In this document: positions 1 to 14,200 of the stretch, piece after piece
Numbering within the stretch: the first letter of the stretch is position 1
How the letters are laid out: every line of letters starts with the position of its first letter
From: Tanytarsus gracilentus
Lineage: Eukaryota; Arthropoda; Insecta; Diptera; Chironomidae
NCBI GenBank assembly: GCA_038502055.1
Contig: JAXRKN010000038.1
Coordinates: 434,001 to 498,000, forward strand
Length of the DNA stretch: 64,000 nucleotides
Reading direction: 5' to 3'
Position numbers and translations under genes: made by a program
The notes under the pieces: model-generated
Told to the model about the DNA's origin: nothing
The model's input: the letters and a program-made list of their open reading frames with translations, nothing else
Database searches by the model: none

Positions 1-910
1 GTCATCGTGTAAATTTACATTAAAGGCTTGATGACGTATAAATTATCGTGGCAATTTTTTCCATCAAATTTTCAATTGAATTTCGCTTGACAATATCAAA
101 TTAATTTAAAATTTCCGTTCATAATGAATGCATGCTTACATGCCAGCACCTTCTCAAAATTACAATGAATTCTCTGCCTTCGCAGTTGGTGGAGCAAAAA
201 TGTGATTTTTTTGAAGGTGTGAGAAAAATTAATTTTGAGGGGTGTCAATAGGGAATTTTAGAGTCTATTCATTATTTTAAATTAGTTAGGAAAATTAAGA
301 ACAATTTTCTCAAGATCAAACCAATTCAAACCCAACTAAAAAAAATTATAAATGTCTTAATCACGTGCCAATACTTAAATTCCAATGGAAAAAAATAAAT
401 AGATTAACTTAATAATTTTCGCAATCAATCATTGATTAATTAAATGGCCAAGCACATAAGACACAGGCACTTATGGTAATAATCTTTAATAAAATATCAT
501 TAGTAAGCAATTTTTCATTAAAAAAATCCGCACCAACTCAAATTCTTACGTCGTCATCGTGGCTGCGTAGATTGGCTGAGATAAAATTGCGGTATTTGAT
601 CGGAGGTAAAAAGAATTTGAATAATTGCCACCCTAACCAACTAACCAATTGAGTCAATGTCATGGAACTTGAGTAATGAGTTGTTGAGAATAAAAAAAAT
701 TCCTCTAAGCCGCGAGAGGAGACAAAGGAGAGTGTAAAAAGTTCAATGTCGTAAAGTATCGCAATTTGTAGCATGTTCAAAGGCAATTTAGCGCGAACAG
801 AGAAACGCCACCGCCGTCGACCCGCTAAAGAATCATTTTGAGATTTAAACAATCATTACTTGTTACATCGGACGTCAATCTAGTCGCTAAGAGATAATCA
901 CGATCATATT

Positions 911-980
911 TAAAGGGGGTCGAAACTCATGTAACTTTTCTATTTTGTTGAAATAAATTTCAAGTGTTCCAGCCCCTTTC
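911..980. repeat. short inverted-repeat element, GGGG-tipped family
   Basis: The left tip begins AAAGGGGGTCGAAACT and the right tip, read in reverse complement, begins GAAAGGGGCTGGAACACT. The core is AT-rich. It is one of several similar elements in the window. Confidence 0.45.
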
Positions 981-2952
981 GCATCGGTAGTAGAAAACGG
1001 ATCATAAGTGGGTCAAGGCCAGATCGCAGAACAAAAATGCATCATGTTACGACACGTGCAATCTTAGTTTGTCCATCTAATTGAGTTATTTTCTATTTCT
1101 CACTCGCAAATTAACAAAAGACTTGAGACACTGTCGCTATGTGCTATGTCGAGTGGCTTGCTGTCAATCGTTCATCTCTGCGATCTCTTTGTGTAGAATT
1201 TGTTGCGCAAGTGGCATTTCCTGAACACGATCTCATTAAACATTAATCACATTGACATTTTCCATGTTTACATTGCACTCGCTCGGCTGCTCGTTTTGCT
1301 TAAGCAAGCCAGCGGAAATTCTTCACAATTCAAAAAGATAATTGACAAGCAAAGAAGAGGAAAAAACGGCGAAAGGCAGTGAGAGACACGCGAGAATATC
1401 ATCGCCATAGATGACGGCCGAAGACGATGGTAATTGAGTGTATTGGATCGCACACACCGTCGTGATGCTGCGTTTTTATTATTGTCTCGCATCCTGACGC
1501 GTAAGGCGCGATATAACAACAGCTTTAATTTAGTTTTGTGGTTAAGTCAAGGTTGATGAGGTTCGGCATCGCGATCGATCGATCGAGCCGCAGACAAAGA
1601 AGAAGAAAAAAATTCAGCATAAAATGATTCTGATGGGAGCATCAATGGCGATGATTGATTTTGTTATTTTCAGTGGTTTTGCAATAATCTTTTAAAGACG
1701 ATTTTGATTGATTTCTACCAAGAATTTAAATTCTCATTTGAACTTCAATTTGGTGTGAAAAATTGGCCATTGTGCAACATCCTGAAATGCCGCCGCGTCA
1801 AACTTCCGTGCGTGGTTGATTTTTAATGAGTTTAAAACAACTTCATGTAACATGTTCGAGTTGGCAATATAACAAGAATAGAGGAAAAGAACAAACAAGT
1901 TTGACCTCGATTTCGATATCGTAAGATTTGTTTTTAAACAAACATCCAGCAGCCGATTGAACACGTTAAAAATGCAGATCAAGTTCATGCATTATGGAAT
2001 TCTAATAAATTTCCACTTTGCGCTCAACGACAGCAGCAGTGGTCGTTAAAACATATATAAATTCTGTACATGTTATCTGCCATGCTTCTAAGGTACGAAA
2101 CAAAAAAGTCGACGTGTTTGTGAAATAAAAATTCATTGTCCAACTGCCACATTTATAATGTGTCGAACACACACACAATATAAAATATATAGCGCATGTA
2201 GAGGCAAACACTTTGTGTGGTGCGGGAGAGATAAATTCAGAGTAATGTAAACGACCTTGATTGCAAGCGAAAAACTTTATATTTATACTTCTACTTTTTG
2301 ACATCATTTCATTGCAAGTTCTCGCTTTGGATTTATTTTATTTCATTTTTTACTTCACTTTTTGTTCACCATGTGAAGGTCGTTTAAAAAAGATACTTAA
2401 AAGTGAAGAGATAGGGAGCGTGCATGCTGCAAACCGCAGCCAGTAAAAGTTCACTTAAAAAAATTACTTTTTCGAGCTTCCAATTGACACTGCCGAGTGT
2501 AAATGACCCGAAGAGAAAATGAAAGTTTATTATGTCAATTTGTTCTTGTGCAGTTTTAATTGAAGGGGTTGAAAAATGGGTGTTTTTATTAAATTTCAAT
2601 AACTTTAAATTATCTTCAAAAAAGCTCTGAAATCCCTTCAAGCTTCTCCGATCATTAATTACAATTCATTTCCATCACATCAAAAATTATAAATTTTAAA
2701 ATTCATCACTCAATAATCAACCATTTAGCAACGAAGCTCGAGCACGAGCCACGAGAGCGAAAATTAAATTTTTGAAGGCAAGCGATCGACCAGCTGATTG
2801 TGAAAACGTTATTGACTTCATTAATGTTTTATTGTTTCCCATGAGAAATAATTCATAATTTGAGCGCCATAAATTCATTTTTCCCGTGCTTATGTTGCTT
2901 TTTGTTGTTTTTTCAAAAGCGCCTCAAAAATAATGTGAAAACAAACATATTT

Positions 2953-3080
2953 TACAGGTGAGGACATTTAAAAGTTGGAAATTTCCGGATAAACATTTTT
3001 AAATTTATAAAATTATTTAAAAATTTAAAAATATTTCAACCGCACGTGAAAACTCAAATCCTCGAGTGTCCATCCCTGTA
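2953..3080. repeat. short inverted-repeat element, GGGG-tipped family (imperfect)
   Basis: The left tip ACAGGTGAGGACATTT pairs imperfectly with the right tip, which is ACAGGGATGGACACT on the reverse strand. The core is AT-rich. Confidence 0.35.
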
Positions 3081-5210
3081 ATATTTCTTTATTAGCTCGT
3101 TCTCGATGTACTTTTGTGCTCTTTTTTGCGTCAGGTTGTAAGACACGACTTATACCACAACGTAATGCAATCCCCTATACATTCGGTATGATTTATACCG
3201 ACGAAAAAAAAAGTATTGCACTCTCAACCTTAACCAGCGGATTTATGTTGCATGGTGGCGTAGCATAACGCGTGTCTGGTGTTTTGCGATTATTTAAGAG
3301 CACAACCTGTTTAACCTCGACAGAATGAGCTTTTAAACGTGAATAATGTTTTCTCCCGGTTAATCGGACGAGAATAAATTTCCCTCTAAGGTATATAAAG
3401 TCATCGCACCATAAACTAAATCACTCTCGCTCGTCGATCAAAGAGAGAATGAGAGTGAAGCAAAATTATATGTTGCAAGCATGAAGTGGATTAATCGCGG
3501 GCAATCAATACAAAATGATTCACTTCACCATATTTCATTTTAATGGGAGTGCAATAAAGATATTTTTTTAGTGGAATAATAGAGAGTCGTTTAAAAATTG
3601 AAGAGGCGACGGTGAGGGATCACATCGGTGAACGAGGAAATGAGAAAATTTTATCTGAGTTTGTCGCATGCAATTTTTATTTATTTAAAATTCGAAGGTT
3701 TTTTAAGTTTTAAATTTAATTTTATATTGCTATTAACACTTTAAAAATGTTTTAGAGAAAATTTAAAGAGGTTCGAATCCTAAAATTATAGAAAAATTCC
3801 AAAATTAAAAATTAATCATTTTTTTTAGATTTTTTAAACTTTTTAACCCAAATTTAATCCACAAACTCTCATACCAGATTAATTTATTTCCTCAAAATTA
3901 CCCCGTAACAACCTCAAAAATTGCATCTCCGATGACAGATTTAAATGTCTCATCACTATGCAAATATTTCACTTAAAATGTGACGATCCTGAAGCTGAAA
4001 CTCTTGATGAGATTTTCAAGTGGCCAAAATTGCGGCATTTCCTCTTTCACTCTTATTTTAATAACATTTCTTTATCAACTCGGTTATATATTAAATATTG
4101 TACCTCGCCCTGCTATAATGACGTGCTTATGATCCATTAAAAAGGAAAAAATATTAAATTGCCAATGTTGAATTCTCGCTTAAAAAATGCAATATTAGAG
4201 AATTGGAATTTAGTGATCATAAAAAATGCAATTTACACGCGGAAAATTATTAGATATGCTTGGGGTAAGACTTTAGCCGCGATAACCGGATTACAACACT
4301 GTTTCGTAGTTGCGCTCCATTTTTAATCATAAGCATAATCAATGGAGCTTAAGTAACAGCAGTCTCGACATTCTCGTACTAGCCGACTGACTTGGTTTCT
4401 TTCGCTCTTACACGACCTCGCTGATAATTAAACTTTCTCTCTCACTTTTGGTACAGAAATAAAAACCCGAAAATTGATGTATCATGCGATGTCGACAGGA
4501 GGAAAAAAAATATTTCGGAGATTAATTTCGTCGCCATTAAAGCGGCAAGACATAAGATATTACGGTAGGGCAGTTGGTCCACCTCGATATGGACTTGCCG
4601 CGTCCATTCAGTTTAGAGCCTTGAATTTTTTTTCGCAAACACTTTACCTCATGCTGACAATTGATTTGATTTTAGAGTTCATTATTTTCCATTATGAGCT
4701 TCCTGTATTTTTAATGTGAAACGATTATCACCTGTTAAATTTTGAAATTAAATTTTTATGGACGTGGATTTAAAATTTACCGCTTGATTATAAATCCAAA
4801 AATTACGAAAAATAATGTTCTCGAAAAATTTAAACATTTTAATTCTTTTTAATGTCAACGCATGCAAATTTTTTATGACAAAACTTTGCAGATTAAAATT
4901 CCTTTCCCACCGCATCCAAAAGTTTGTGGTAAACACTTAAAAAAATTTACAGACGATTAATCGATTTAAAACATGAAAACACAGTCGTGCATCGACACAT
5001 TTATTGAATGCGGAATTTGCGATGAAAAAAAGATTTTATAATGCAAGAGTTCGCGTGCGATGTGCATTTAAGAGGGAAAACACATCTTTTTTTATATATT
5101 TTATAAACATATTCCATTAAGCGACCAAGCCTGTGCCGCTTTTAATTCGATTGTGCAATTTTAAATTGATCACATTTTTAATATAAAAAAATCTCATAAC
5201 GACATTCCAG

Positions 5211-8200
5211 GAGGGAAGTATAGGGCATCACCTAGTGATTCGACCAGTGCCATTGGACGTGTCGAAAGACGAAGACGGCAATGTACATCATGTCGTGTTT
5301 AAACGTGAAAATAGTCAGCAATTCGATGAGAGCAGTGATTTCGCATATATGGAACCGGACAGACTTCACAAGCGATACAAACGTTCTGCAGACAATGATG
5401 ACATTTATGAGGACAGGTCGAGGAGTAAGCGAGCAATTCCGAACATAATTTATCCGGAAATTTTGGTCATTGTGGACTACGATGGCTATAGATTACATGG
5501 CGGCGATAACGTACAGGTAATTAATGTCATCGTGAACGATTTTCAAGGAGTGGAAACTTGAATTTTTTATTTAAATTGTCAAAATGAAAATTCTCTTGAA
5601 AATCAACCATAAAATTTCCAATAACCACTAAAATATAAATTCTCATTCGAAACAGATTAAAAGATATTTCGTGTCGTTCTGGAACGGCGTTGATTTGAGG
5701 TATCGACTGCTAAAAGGACCCAAAATTCGTATTAGCATAGCCGGGATTATCATTTCGAGGGTGAGTACATTAAACTGTAATAAAGACGTGTGTGCGAAAG
5801 GCCAGTTCACCTCTTTTTTTCTACTCACATAATATTTAACGATAATTTAACTTCACATCGTCCCTTTTTTTCGCTCATAAGCTTCTCACCATTTGTCATA
5901 ATAGCGATGTGTTTTAGAGATTGTTGAGGTGAAAACGTGATTCAACCTTTCTTCGTAACTACAATTTTATCCACTAGTTCACTCACAGCTCAGATGTAAA
6001 TAACTCAAATGCTTATGAATATAGATGAAGGTGACATGAAAAAACACTCTACTCGATTTCCGGAGAGCGAATAGAGAACTCAATTTTCTACGAAAGGAGG
6101 GTTTATGGCGCATATGTGAGATTGAATTTTTTTTAAAGACAGCAAAACTAAATAGGGGTTGAAAATTTTGGGTTTAAAGTTATTCATGAAGCAAAAAAAG
6201 ATTTTGACGATTCGAATTTAAAATTTTTAAACAATTTCATTAAGAATTTAAAAAAATTTCCACCCCTTGACTATCAGCCTACAATTCAATTTTACTGAAG
6301 GATTTCCTGTTAGAAGCCATTTTTCTCAATCGGAGATTTTCGAAATAATCCCGGAAAAAAATATAAACTGAGAGCTTTGCAATATGCCTTGATTAAAAAG
6401 TGATTTCAGACATTTCCATCTGGCTAATGAACTTCCGCGAAAATAAAAAGAAATATATAAAAATCAATTTATAACATTTTACTTCGTCTTTCGGTAAATA
6501 CATAACAAATATAGCAGCTTGTTATCGACACGATACATTTTCAAATTTCTTTTAATTGATATTTCATCGAAAACATTATTATTTCATTACATTTCACTCG
6601 GCATTACCCATAATAAAATATAGCCACTGCCCTTTTGGTTTGAATGTATATATTTTTTTATCCGAACAGCGAATTTATCTAATTGAGAAATAAGCAATTG
6701 CATAATGTATCGATTTTGCCATTAAAAAGCTCTCGCTCCGATAGAGCCAGTGCTGCTGTCTCGTATGGCCTAATCTCTTAATTTTCGCCGCGATAAAATC
6801 TAAAAAAAATTGAGTGTACATTGAAAAGCGATAAAAGTGCAATAAGTCTTAATGGACGTTTGTTTTTAAAGACAGTAATGCTGATTGCTAAATTCAATCA
6901 ATTGGATATTTTATGCAATTTATCTTGAAAATGCTTTCCTTCGCAACGATGCTTAGTCGCTACGACCCACACGGAAGAAAGTAAATAAAATTTTAACGAG
7001 GTTTGAACAAGGGTTTGAATAAGAATTTGTGGGAGTTGAGATGAAAATTTTTGTAGGCTTTTAAATGTATTTGATTACCGTTTACATTTTTTAAAAATAA
7101 AATGTGATTAAATGTCAAATTATTCGAGTTTATTTTAATAATTTGAAATTCATTTTGTAACCGTCAAATTAATTTTAAATTTTCTTGGAATTTAAATTTT
7201 TAAAAATGGTCTTTAAAATTTCCATTTAACCGTTTCAAATCCCACACAGAACTCATGATCGCCGACAACAGTTTTGATTCCAATTAATGAACAACAAAAT
7301 GAGAAAATTGCCAATTGCATCACACAAACATTTAATCGGTTCACCTTCTTTGTCTCATGTCACTCTTGTCGAATCGAATTTCTTCAGTGAAAAAAGACCT
7401 TTTTCAGAAAATAGTACTAATAAATTTTCATGCACTTTTTCGAAGACCGGAAACATAAGAGAGAGAAATGCCACGCTACAGACCTACAAAACAATCCACA
7501 TTTTGCTGCCAAATTGAAAAAGACGACCGAGGCAAATTTAAATTGGAGTTTATTGTGCAATTGCGAGCTATTGGAACAATTGAAAAATAGAAGAAATGTG
7601 AAAAGGCAAAACCACTCGAGATCCGTATGAAAATGTCCGCTGACATCGCTTTCCAACGCATTATATTTCATGTTCTCTCATGTGACGCGGAAAAGCACTC
7701 GAGTATTCGCCGCTGCACTTTTTCACGAAAAGGCAAAAATTTCAATTACAGACGAAGAGATTATTTCAGAGCTTTATGTTGGCTTTCCGGGAAATCTTTC
7801 GTAGTGTTATTAATATTTAAATCTCTCCATCATGTTTTTTTCTGGCTACTGAAAAATGTTTAAAGGAATTCTGAAGCAATTTTCAGTCAACGCCCAATAT
7901 TTTAGCTGAACAAAAATGTTACAAAATTTCTAGGTTAGAATAGGTCAAATATTTTTCACTCAAGCCCATTAACGAGCGACTTTCAGCATATTTTCAGCTA
8001 TCTCAAGAAGGGCAAGGCGCATTTATTAACATTTTTAAATGTTTCTTTATTGTTTCCTAATAACTTTGAATATTTTATGAAAGCGACATTGAGTATCATG
8101 AAGGAGAGGAAGCTGTCGATGATGATGGGAGTGGAGCATTCGGAAATATTGCATTGTGATGAATTTAGAGCTTATATTCGTCAACATTGAACTCAGCTTG

Positions 8201-11200
8201 CTCATCGGTTTCAACTTCCATGTCGTTAAAGAGAGCTTTTTTCGGCTTGGTAACTCTATCACCGACGATGTCGACCACTCGAAGGCACATACGCTTACGT
8301 TTTTGGTACTCGTCCAAACAGTTATCGTATTTCCGCTTGAGAGACTGCATTTCTTTCGGATCGACTTGCTGCAAAAAAAGTTTAAAATTATCAGAGCCTT
8401 AAGGGTGTCATTGGAGGGTTTGATAAGAAATTAAGTCACAATTTTCATAAATATGATGACTAATGTCAGCTAATTTAAAACTCACATGAGTTTCCTCTTG
8501 TTCCTTTTTCTCATTGATTTCCTTTTCCATTTTATCAACACGCTCCTTTAGTGCTTGAATTTCACTCTCCAAGTCTTCCAATGGCACAGCTGTAATTCCT
8601 TTCGCCAACAATCCCTCCAACTTTTCAACTTCCTCGCGCTTCTCTTCAATCTTGTTCAAATATTTGACGATGCGACTATCAAGATCTTCATTCTCTTTCG
8701 CCTGTGAAAATGACTCAATATATTGCAGCTGTAATGAATTAATCAATAGTCAACACTCACCATTGCCGTCTTATAGTTGTAGTAAAAAATCTTCGTCTTT
8801 CCAGCTACTTTTGTGATGATTTCATTGCTTGCGACAAGCGCATTTAGGAAATTCTCCAGTGTCTTCTTTTGAATGCCCTTAACTTGTGGTGCCAATTCAG
8901 TTAGAGTAAATGGTCGTTGCAATCCTTTCAAAATATTCTTAACTCCGTCAACTTTGTCAATTTCGAGTGCTTCTGAAGTCATCTCAAATTTCTCTATTAA
9001 AATGTGCAATTTTTAATTAAACTTCAACAAATTAGCAAATTAGAATATCTTACGTTGTTCCTCCATGGTTTAAATAACCTTTTAATGTCTTTATTTGTGA
9101 GAATTTAATGAAAGTTTTCTAGAAAATTTTATTTCGTAAACAAACTTTTGTTGACAAAAATTGATTTGAATTTTAACGGTTTTTTAACACGTGGCGATTT
9201 TAATCGATGATTAAGCTTCATTAGATTCAAATTTAACTTGAATTATTACTGAAAACTTTATTTCCGTACTTCATCAGTGAAACAAACACAAACTCGACTT
9301 CTCTAATTTTTATTGCACATCATTTCATAATTCACATTTTAACTAATTTAATAACGAGCGATGAGAAATTGCGGTAAACAGGTCTGAATAGATACACAAG
9401 TCTATTTAAAATCTAAACTAATAATCATCTCGTCTCGATGAGCAATAACAGTCGTCTCGAATTTGCATAATTCGTTTATTGCTAGCTAAACACTGAATGT
9501 TTCTGATTAACTGACAAATTGATGAGAGTGTTATAAAATTATACTAAATTTACGTTAAATTAGCCCTTATTTAAGCTTACAGTATAATGCCTTTTTACTT
9601 TAATGTCAGATATCACTTCATTAAATTGCGCCATACAGCCGGTTAAGATGGTAAATTGTGCAATCGACTATTTTCTTTTGAGGTTAAAGTGAGCACGCTT
9701 ATCTAACAGTTTTTGTTGAATATCCCACTAAGTAGTTTTGGAGATTAAGTAACTGAGAATTCTTAAATTACGAATTTTAAATTTCTAAACTTTTTTATCT
9801 TAAACTTCAGGTTTTGTTTATTCAGTAAGATATCACATTTATTTTGTCCACTGGGACAAAAGTCAATGGAGTTCTCTCTTTCATACGGTATAAAAGTCAA
9901 AAGCCATATTTTCATCTCTTCCGATTGACTTCCCTCCAACGCCTCCGCACCGTCTTTTTGCGTCTAATTTATCTCTATGGATTTATCAGAGAGAAAAACA
10001 TTGTATGAAGAAAAAGCATCTCAACTCTCGGAAGACCTTCAAAATGTGTGATGATACTTTTGCTCTCTTGCCGCTTATAAAAAATTCTCGTTAAATTATT
10101 TTCACGACAATTCCTTTTCTCACTCGTCATCACTTCGAGAATTGCAAGCATTTCAAATACGCTGCATGCGGCTATAATACATGACTGCACATGTTCGATG
10201 AGATGTTTATTAATTAAACATGGAGTTGAAATTCAAACTTTAATCCCATCGGATATAACAACTCCCTTACAATTCAAGGTTAATTCGTGAAATCAGATGA
10301 CATAGCTTGCGGAATTCACAAATTTCCTCGCACGATGATTCAACATTGTTAAATACTAAACAGATTGCAAATAGGAAATTCTTTCACATAGCAAAATGTT
10401 AATTTAAATGTTTTGCATCGAGAAAAGTTTAGAAATAAATATTTTGAGATGTCTCAAGATTTTTGATTGGGATAAACCCAAAAGTGCCTTAATTGAAGTG
10501 GAATTTGAGACTTGGCGTGAATAATTTCTGAATTTCCAAGCCATTAGTGATTAAAGTTAAAACAAGGTCATGACAACATAAAAAATAAGTTCAAAACAAA
10601 ATTAAGTAAATTTTGAATTAAAGAATTCAAAAAATAAAAAAGACGTAAAAATTCAACTATTTTGAAAACATCATCTAATTCACTGCAATCCAATAAATTT
10701 TTCGAATCTGAAATTTCTCGTAATAAACAACCAAATCACACCATAATGAACCAATTGAATGAGGCACTTCATATAACAAGCTTTAAAATCGTGCGATATT
10801 AATTGGAGTTACACGTTCGAGCACATATATGCGAGGTTTATGGGAAAAAATTAATTCAACGCGCGAGAGAAAAATTTATTGCCACACGAAGAAATTTCTT
10901 TGACTCGAAAAAAAAATATAAGTAACAGAAGTAATTAAAATTTTCTCTCTCTGTTGCTAATGGAACAATCGTGATGCTTAAATAATTGCCATGTCACTAG
11001 CAGCCGATGAATTATCGAAAAATTTCGTGTGCGCATCGCTTGCGTGATAAAATTTTATATAAAAAAACTTCAAAGACTGAAAAATACTTCATTGATGTCT
11101 CTTCTGCTTCCGCTTAAAGCACTGACATTCACTTTCAGTTTCATTACTGATGTAATTGAGATGAAAAAGATGTTGTTAGGTTTAGCGATACAAAAGAAAT

Positions 11201-14200
11201 TTAATTTTGACGATTGAAACATCAAATTATTCGCTCGTAAAGTCGTCGCATCATAAAAGTCCATAAATCACGTGTGAGAGTAATATCGTTAAATATTTAT
11301 GTTGAAAATTCGCACGTATGTAAAGACCATCATCATGTGTCACAAATACTATAAAAAATTCTTCATTTTCTCGCCCGCTTTTAAAATAAACAGGGTCGTG
11401 ATGCCACGCCGTATTTGGAGCGTAATCGAGTGGGACGCGATGCAATCGATTCTGCAGCAGCTCTCACCGATATGGGCAAATATTTATTCCGAGAACGACG
11501 ACTTCCAGTGTATGACATTGCAGTCGCAATCACCAAGTAAGTTCGTCATTAATTCACATATTTTTTTAAATTGGACATAATGTGAGTGCGTCCATCATCA
11601 TAAATCTTCTTGTTGATGACAATTACGCGTGAAAAAAGTTAAGAGGGCAAACTCGGAGCATTTTTTTGTGTAGCCATGTCCTTTATCATCATCATTTAAA
11701 CCAGCATAACGTCGTCAACATGATCTCCAGTGAGACGAAACTGAACACAATTCATCTTCGTGTAGCGTCTTCAACAAGTTTTAAATTAATTACAAAACGC
11801 CCGCAAGCACCAAACAAGCGAACCGAAAACAGATTTTTTTATTCCATCGAAAGTAATTTCTGCTTATGTTGTTGTTTACTCTTGTAATTGGCTTGATAAT
11901 GGAGGTTCTCTTTTCCCTTTTTGAATGTCCATTACAGCAACGGCGATTTTTTTCTCTCTTTCTCAGGCCAAGAAATCTTGTGTTGGCTTTAATTCTATTA
12001 AGTTTTTTCAACCTCCAGATTTTTCCACAGTCATCAAGTTGAGCATAATTTCTAGTGCTCTTTTGACTCTGGAAAAATAATTTTTTAAGTGTTGCTTAAA
12101 CATTTTCTTTCTTGTACTGTTGAATGGCGATTGATTATGAAATTTTTTTTATAACTTAACTTTTTTGATTTTAACCACTCGCCACTCACCATTACACCTC
12201 AATTTAATTCTTGAGAGTAATTGCAACAATTTTCTCCATTACATTGTGTGTGCATATGAAATTATAATTTATTTTTATTAATCTCTTTCTTCTTCCTCTT
12301 CTCCCTCATTCACTCCTCACGTGAAATGTGAAATTATTTCTTTTCTTTATTTCATTGGTGAATTTCGGCTTCGCTTTACGAATTGTGTGTGAAATTACAT
12401 AATGCAATTACTAGGTACGATATGTGCAGGAGAAGAAAAGGAGGCCGATGCACTAAGGGCACAGCGGGTAAACACAAAACCTGAATATATATATAAATAT
12501 TTTTTTAACTATTACTTAATTGGAATTTTTTAAAACCTTAAAAATATTTGAAATTTAAATTGGGTGAAACTTACATTTTAGGTTTTAGTTAATTGACAAA
12601 CTGTGTTGTTGTGTGAATGAGTTTTGAAATTAACGTTGTTGAGATTTTTTTTTACTAATCTGTATGATAGCTTAACAATACCAGTAATGAATTATTTTTT
12701 TAAAAATATTATTCATCATCAATTTAGGAGCATTCATATTTATTAATTTAAACTCCCTGACAGCCGATTATAATCGAACATGATTTTGATATTTTTGTTG
12801 ACGAAACGCGAGTGACGATGACATGTGTGTGCATGTCAAATATGAGTACTACCAAAAATGGGGGGTTCGACACAATTTATTAAGTCTTACTTAACTATTT
12901 GATAAATAAAAGAGTGTTGCACCCCCTCCGAATGTCGAAATGAAATGCGCTGTAATTTTATTTCTAGCGTTGAAAAGGGCAAACGCAAATATATCGAAGA
13001 AAAAAGAAGAAAAAATTGAAATGTCATGAATACCATTTGATCTTCGCATGCGACTGAAAAAGAAACTTACAACAAAATTACTATATTTTATTTAGATTAG
13101 ACATGTGCAGGAGATCGCACGCGAATGACGTGTGTAATCGTGGAACAGCAGGTAATTTTTATATTAAACAAAACGAGATTTTTTTGTGTCGAAACGCTTC
13201 TTCATTTAAATGTTTTTTATTACTTTATTTTACTCTTCCTGAATGTGTTTTATATTTTTTTATATATATTTCTCTATCAAACATCAAAATCAATTTTTCC
13301 TTCCTATACACACCAAAACAAATATTCTCTCTCCTCTTCTTCGCTTCTATATTTGTTTTTTTTTTGTTTAGTTCACATATACACATGCTGCAAGTGTGTT
13401 CCTATCATCCACTATTTTTCTCTTCCCTCACCACTCCGGTATATCGAGGAAAAAGTTCTCTTTTTTCACGTTAAATTATTGTTGTATTCTTTTTTTTTGT
13501 ATTTCATATTTTTCCTCACATGCAAAAAATTTTTCCTCTATATGTATTTTTGCAAGCAACAATTTTTTATTGTTCCGCTGTGTTTTACTGTAAATAATCC
13601 AATGTTGAATGCATTTTTATTTTTTTCATCCTTTTAACCCATGCACAATCCACACTGTCAAATAATTCTTTTTTCCCTTCCTATTTCTGTGCCACCCTTG
13701 CAGCAACAATTGACGAGCGGAAAAAAAAACAAAACATTTTTTAGCTCGCTGCATATGCATAAAAATATTTTACAGCACGCATCACATTTTTTTCGATTTA
13801 TTTGTATCAAAGTTCTATTTTTTGAAAGCTTTTGCAAAGCTGATTAACTTCGTTTTTGTATTTAAAAAAACGCATAAATGTCTGCTTTTCGTAGCTCCAT
13901 GTTTGTCTCTATGTTAAAGCTCGTTGAAGTCAAGAGGTGGAAATTTTATAAACATTTCTTTAATTTAATTTTTTGTTAATGTTTTTTTAAAATAATTTTT
14001 TAAAATAAAATTCCACCCCTTGACATCAATACAATGCAAATCCTTCCACTTTCATTTCGAAAATAATCTGAGATGAAAAAATAAATCTCTATGTGACCAT
14101 AAAATAATATTTTTCTCTATTTTCTTCCACATCACTTCATATATCTTCATATTCTGACATTCTATTTTCAACTCAGCAAGATTTGACCATTATCATCATG

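Larger units (their letters stand above)
1..5210. other. non-coding stretch upstream of the ADAMTS-like exons
   Basis: AT-rich DNA with no reading frame that looks conserved. The first recognisable exon to the right (5211) starts in phase 0 in the prodomain, so the signal-peptide exon(s) of that gene must lie here unrecognised or further left. The stretch holds two of the short inverted-repeat elements described separately (about 911-980 and 2953-3080). The open frames at 538-852, 1200-1519, 2002-2641 and 4474-4719 have no recognisable domain and look like chance. Confidence 0.6.

Noticed and set aside
1200..1519. Possible upstream exon of the ADAMTS-like gene
   Set aside because: No signal peptide-like start with a donor in the phase needed to join 5211, and no prodomain similarity.
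7287..7863. Cluster of overlapping frames on both strands left of Hop2
   Set aside because: Frames on both strands overlap one another, none has a domain, and the area is intronic for the ADAMTS-like gene.
13103..13637. Open frames of 123 and 170 aa on the plus strand after alternative exon B
   Set aside because: Phe/Leu/Ser-rich translation of a pyrimidine-rich intron tract; the true exon ends at 13151 with a good donor.
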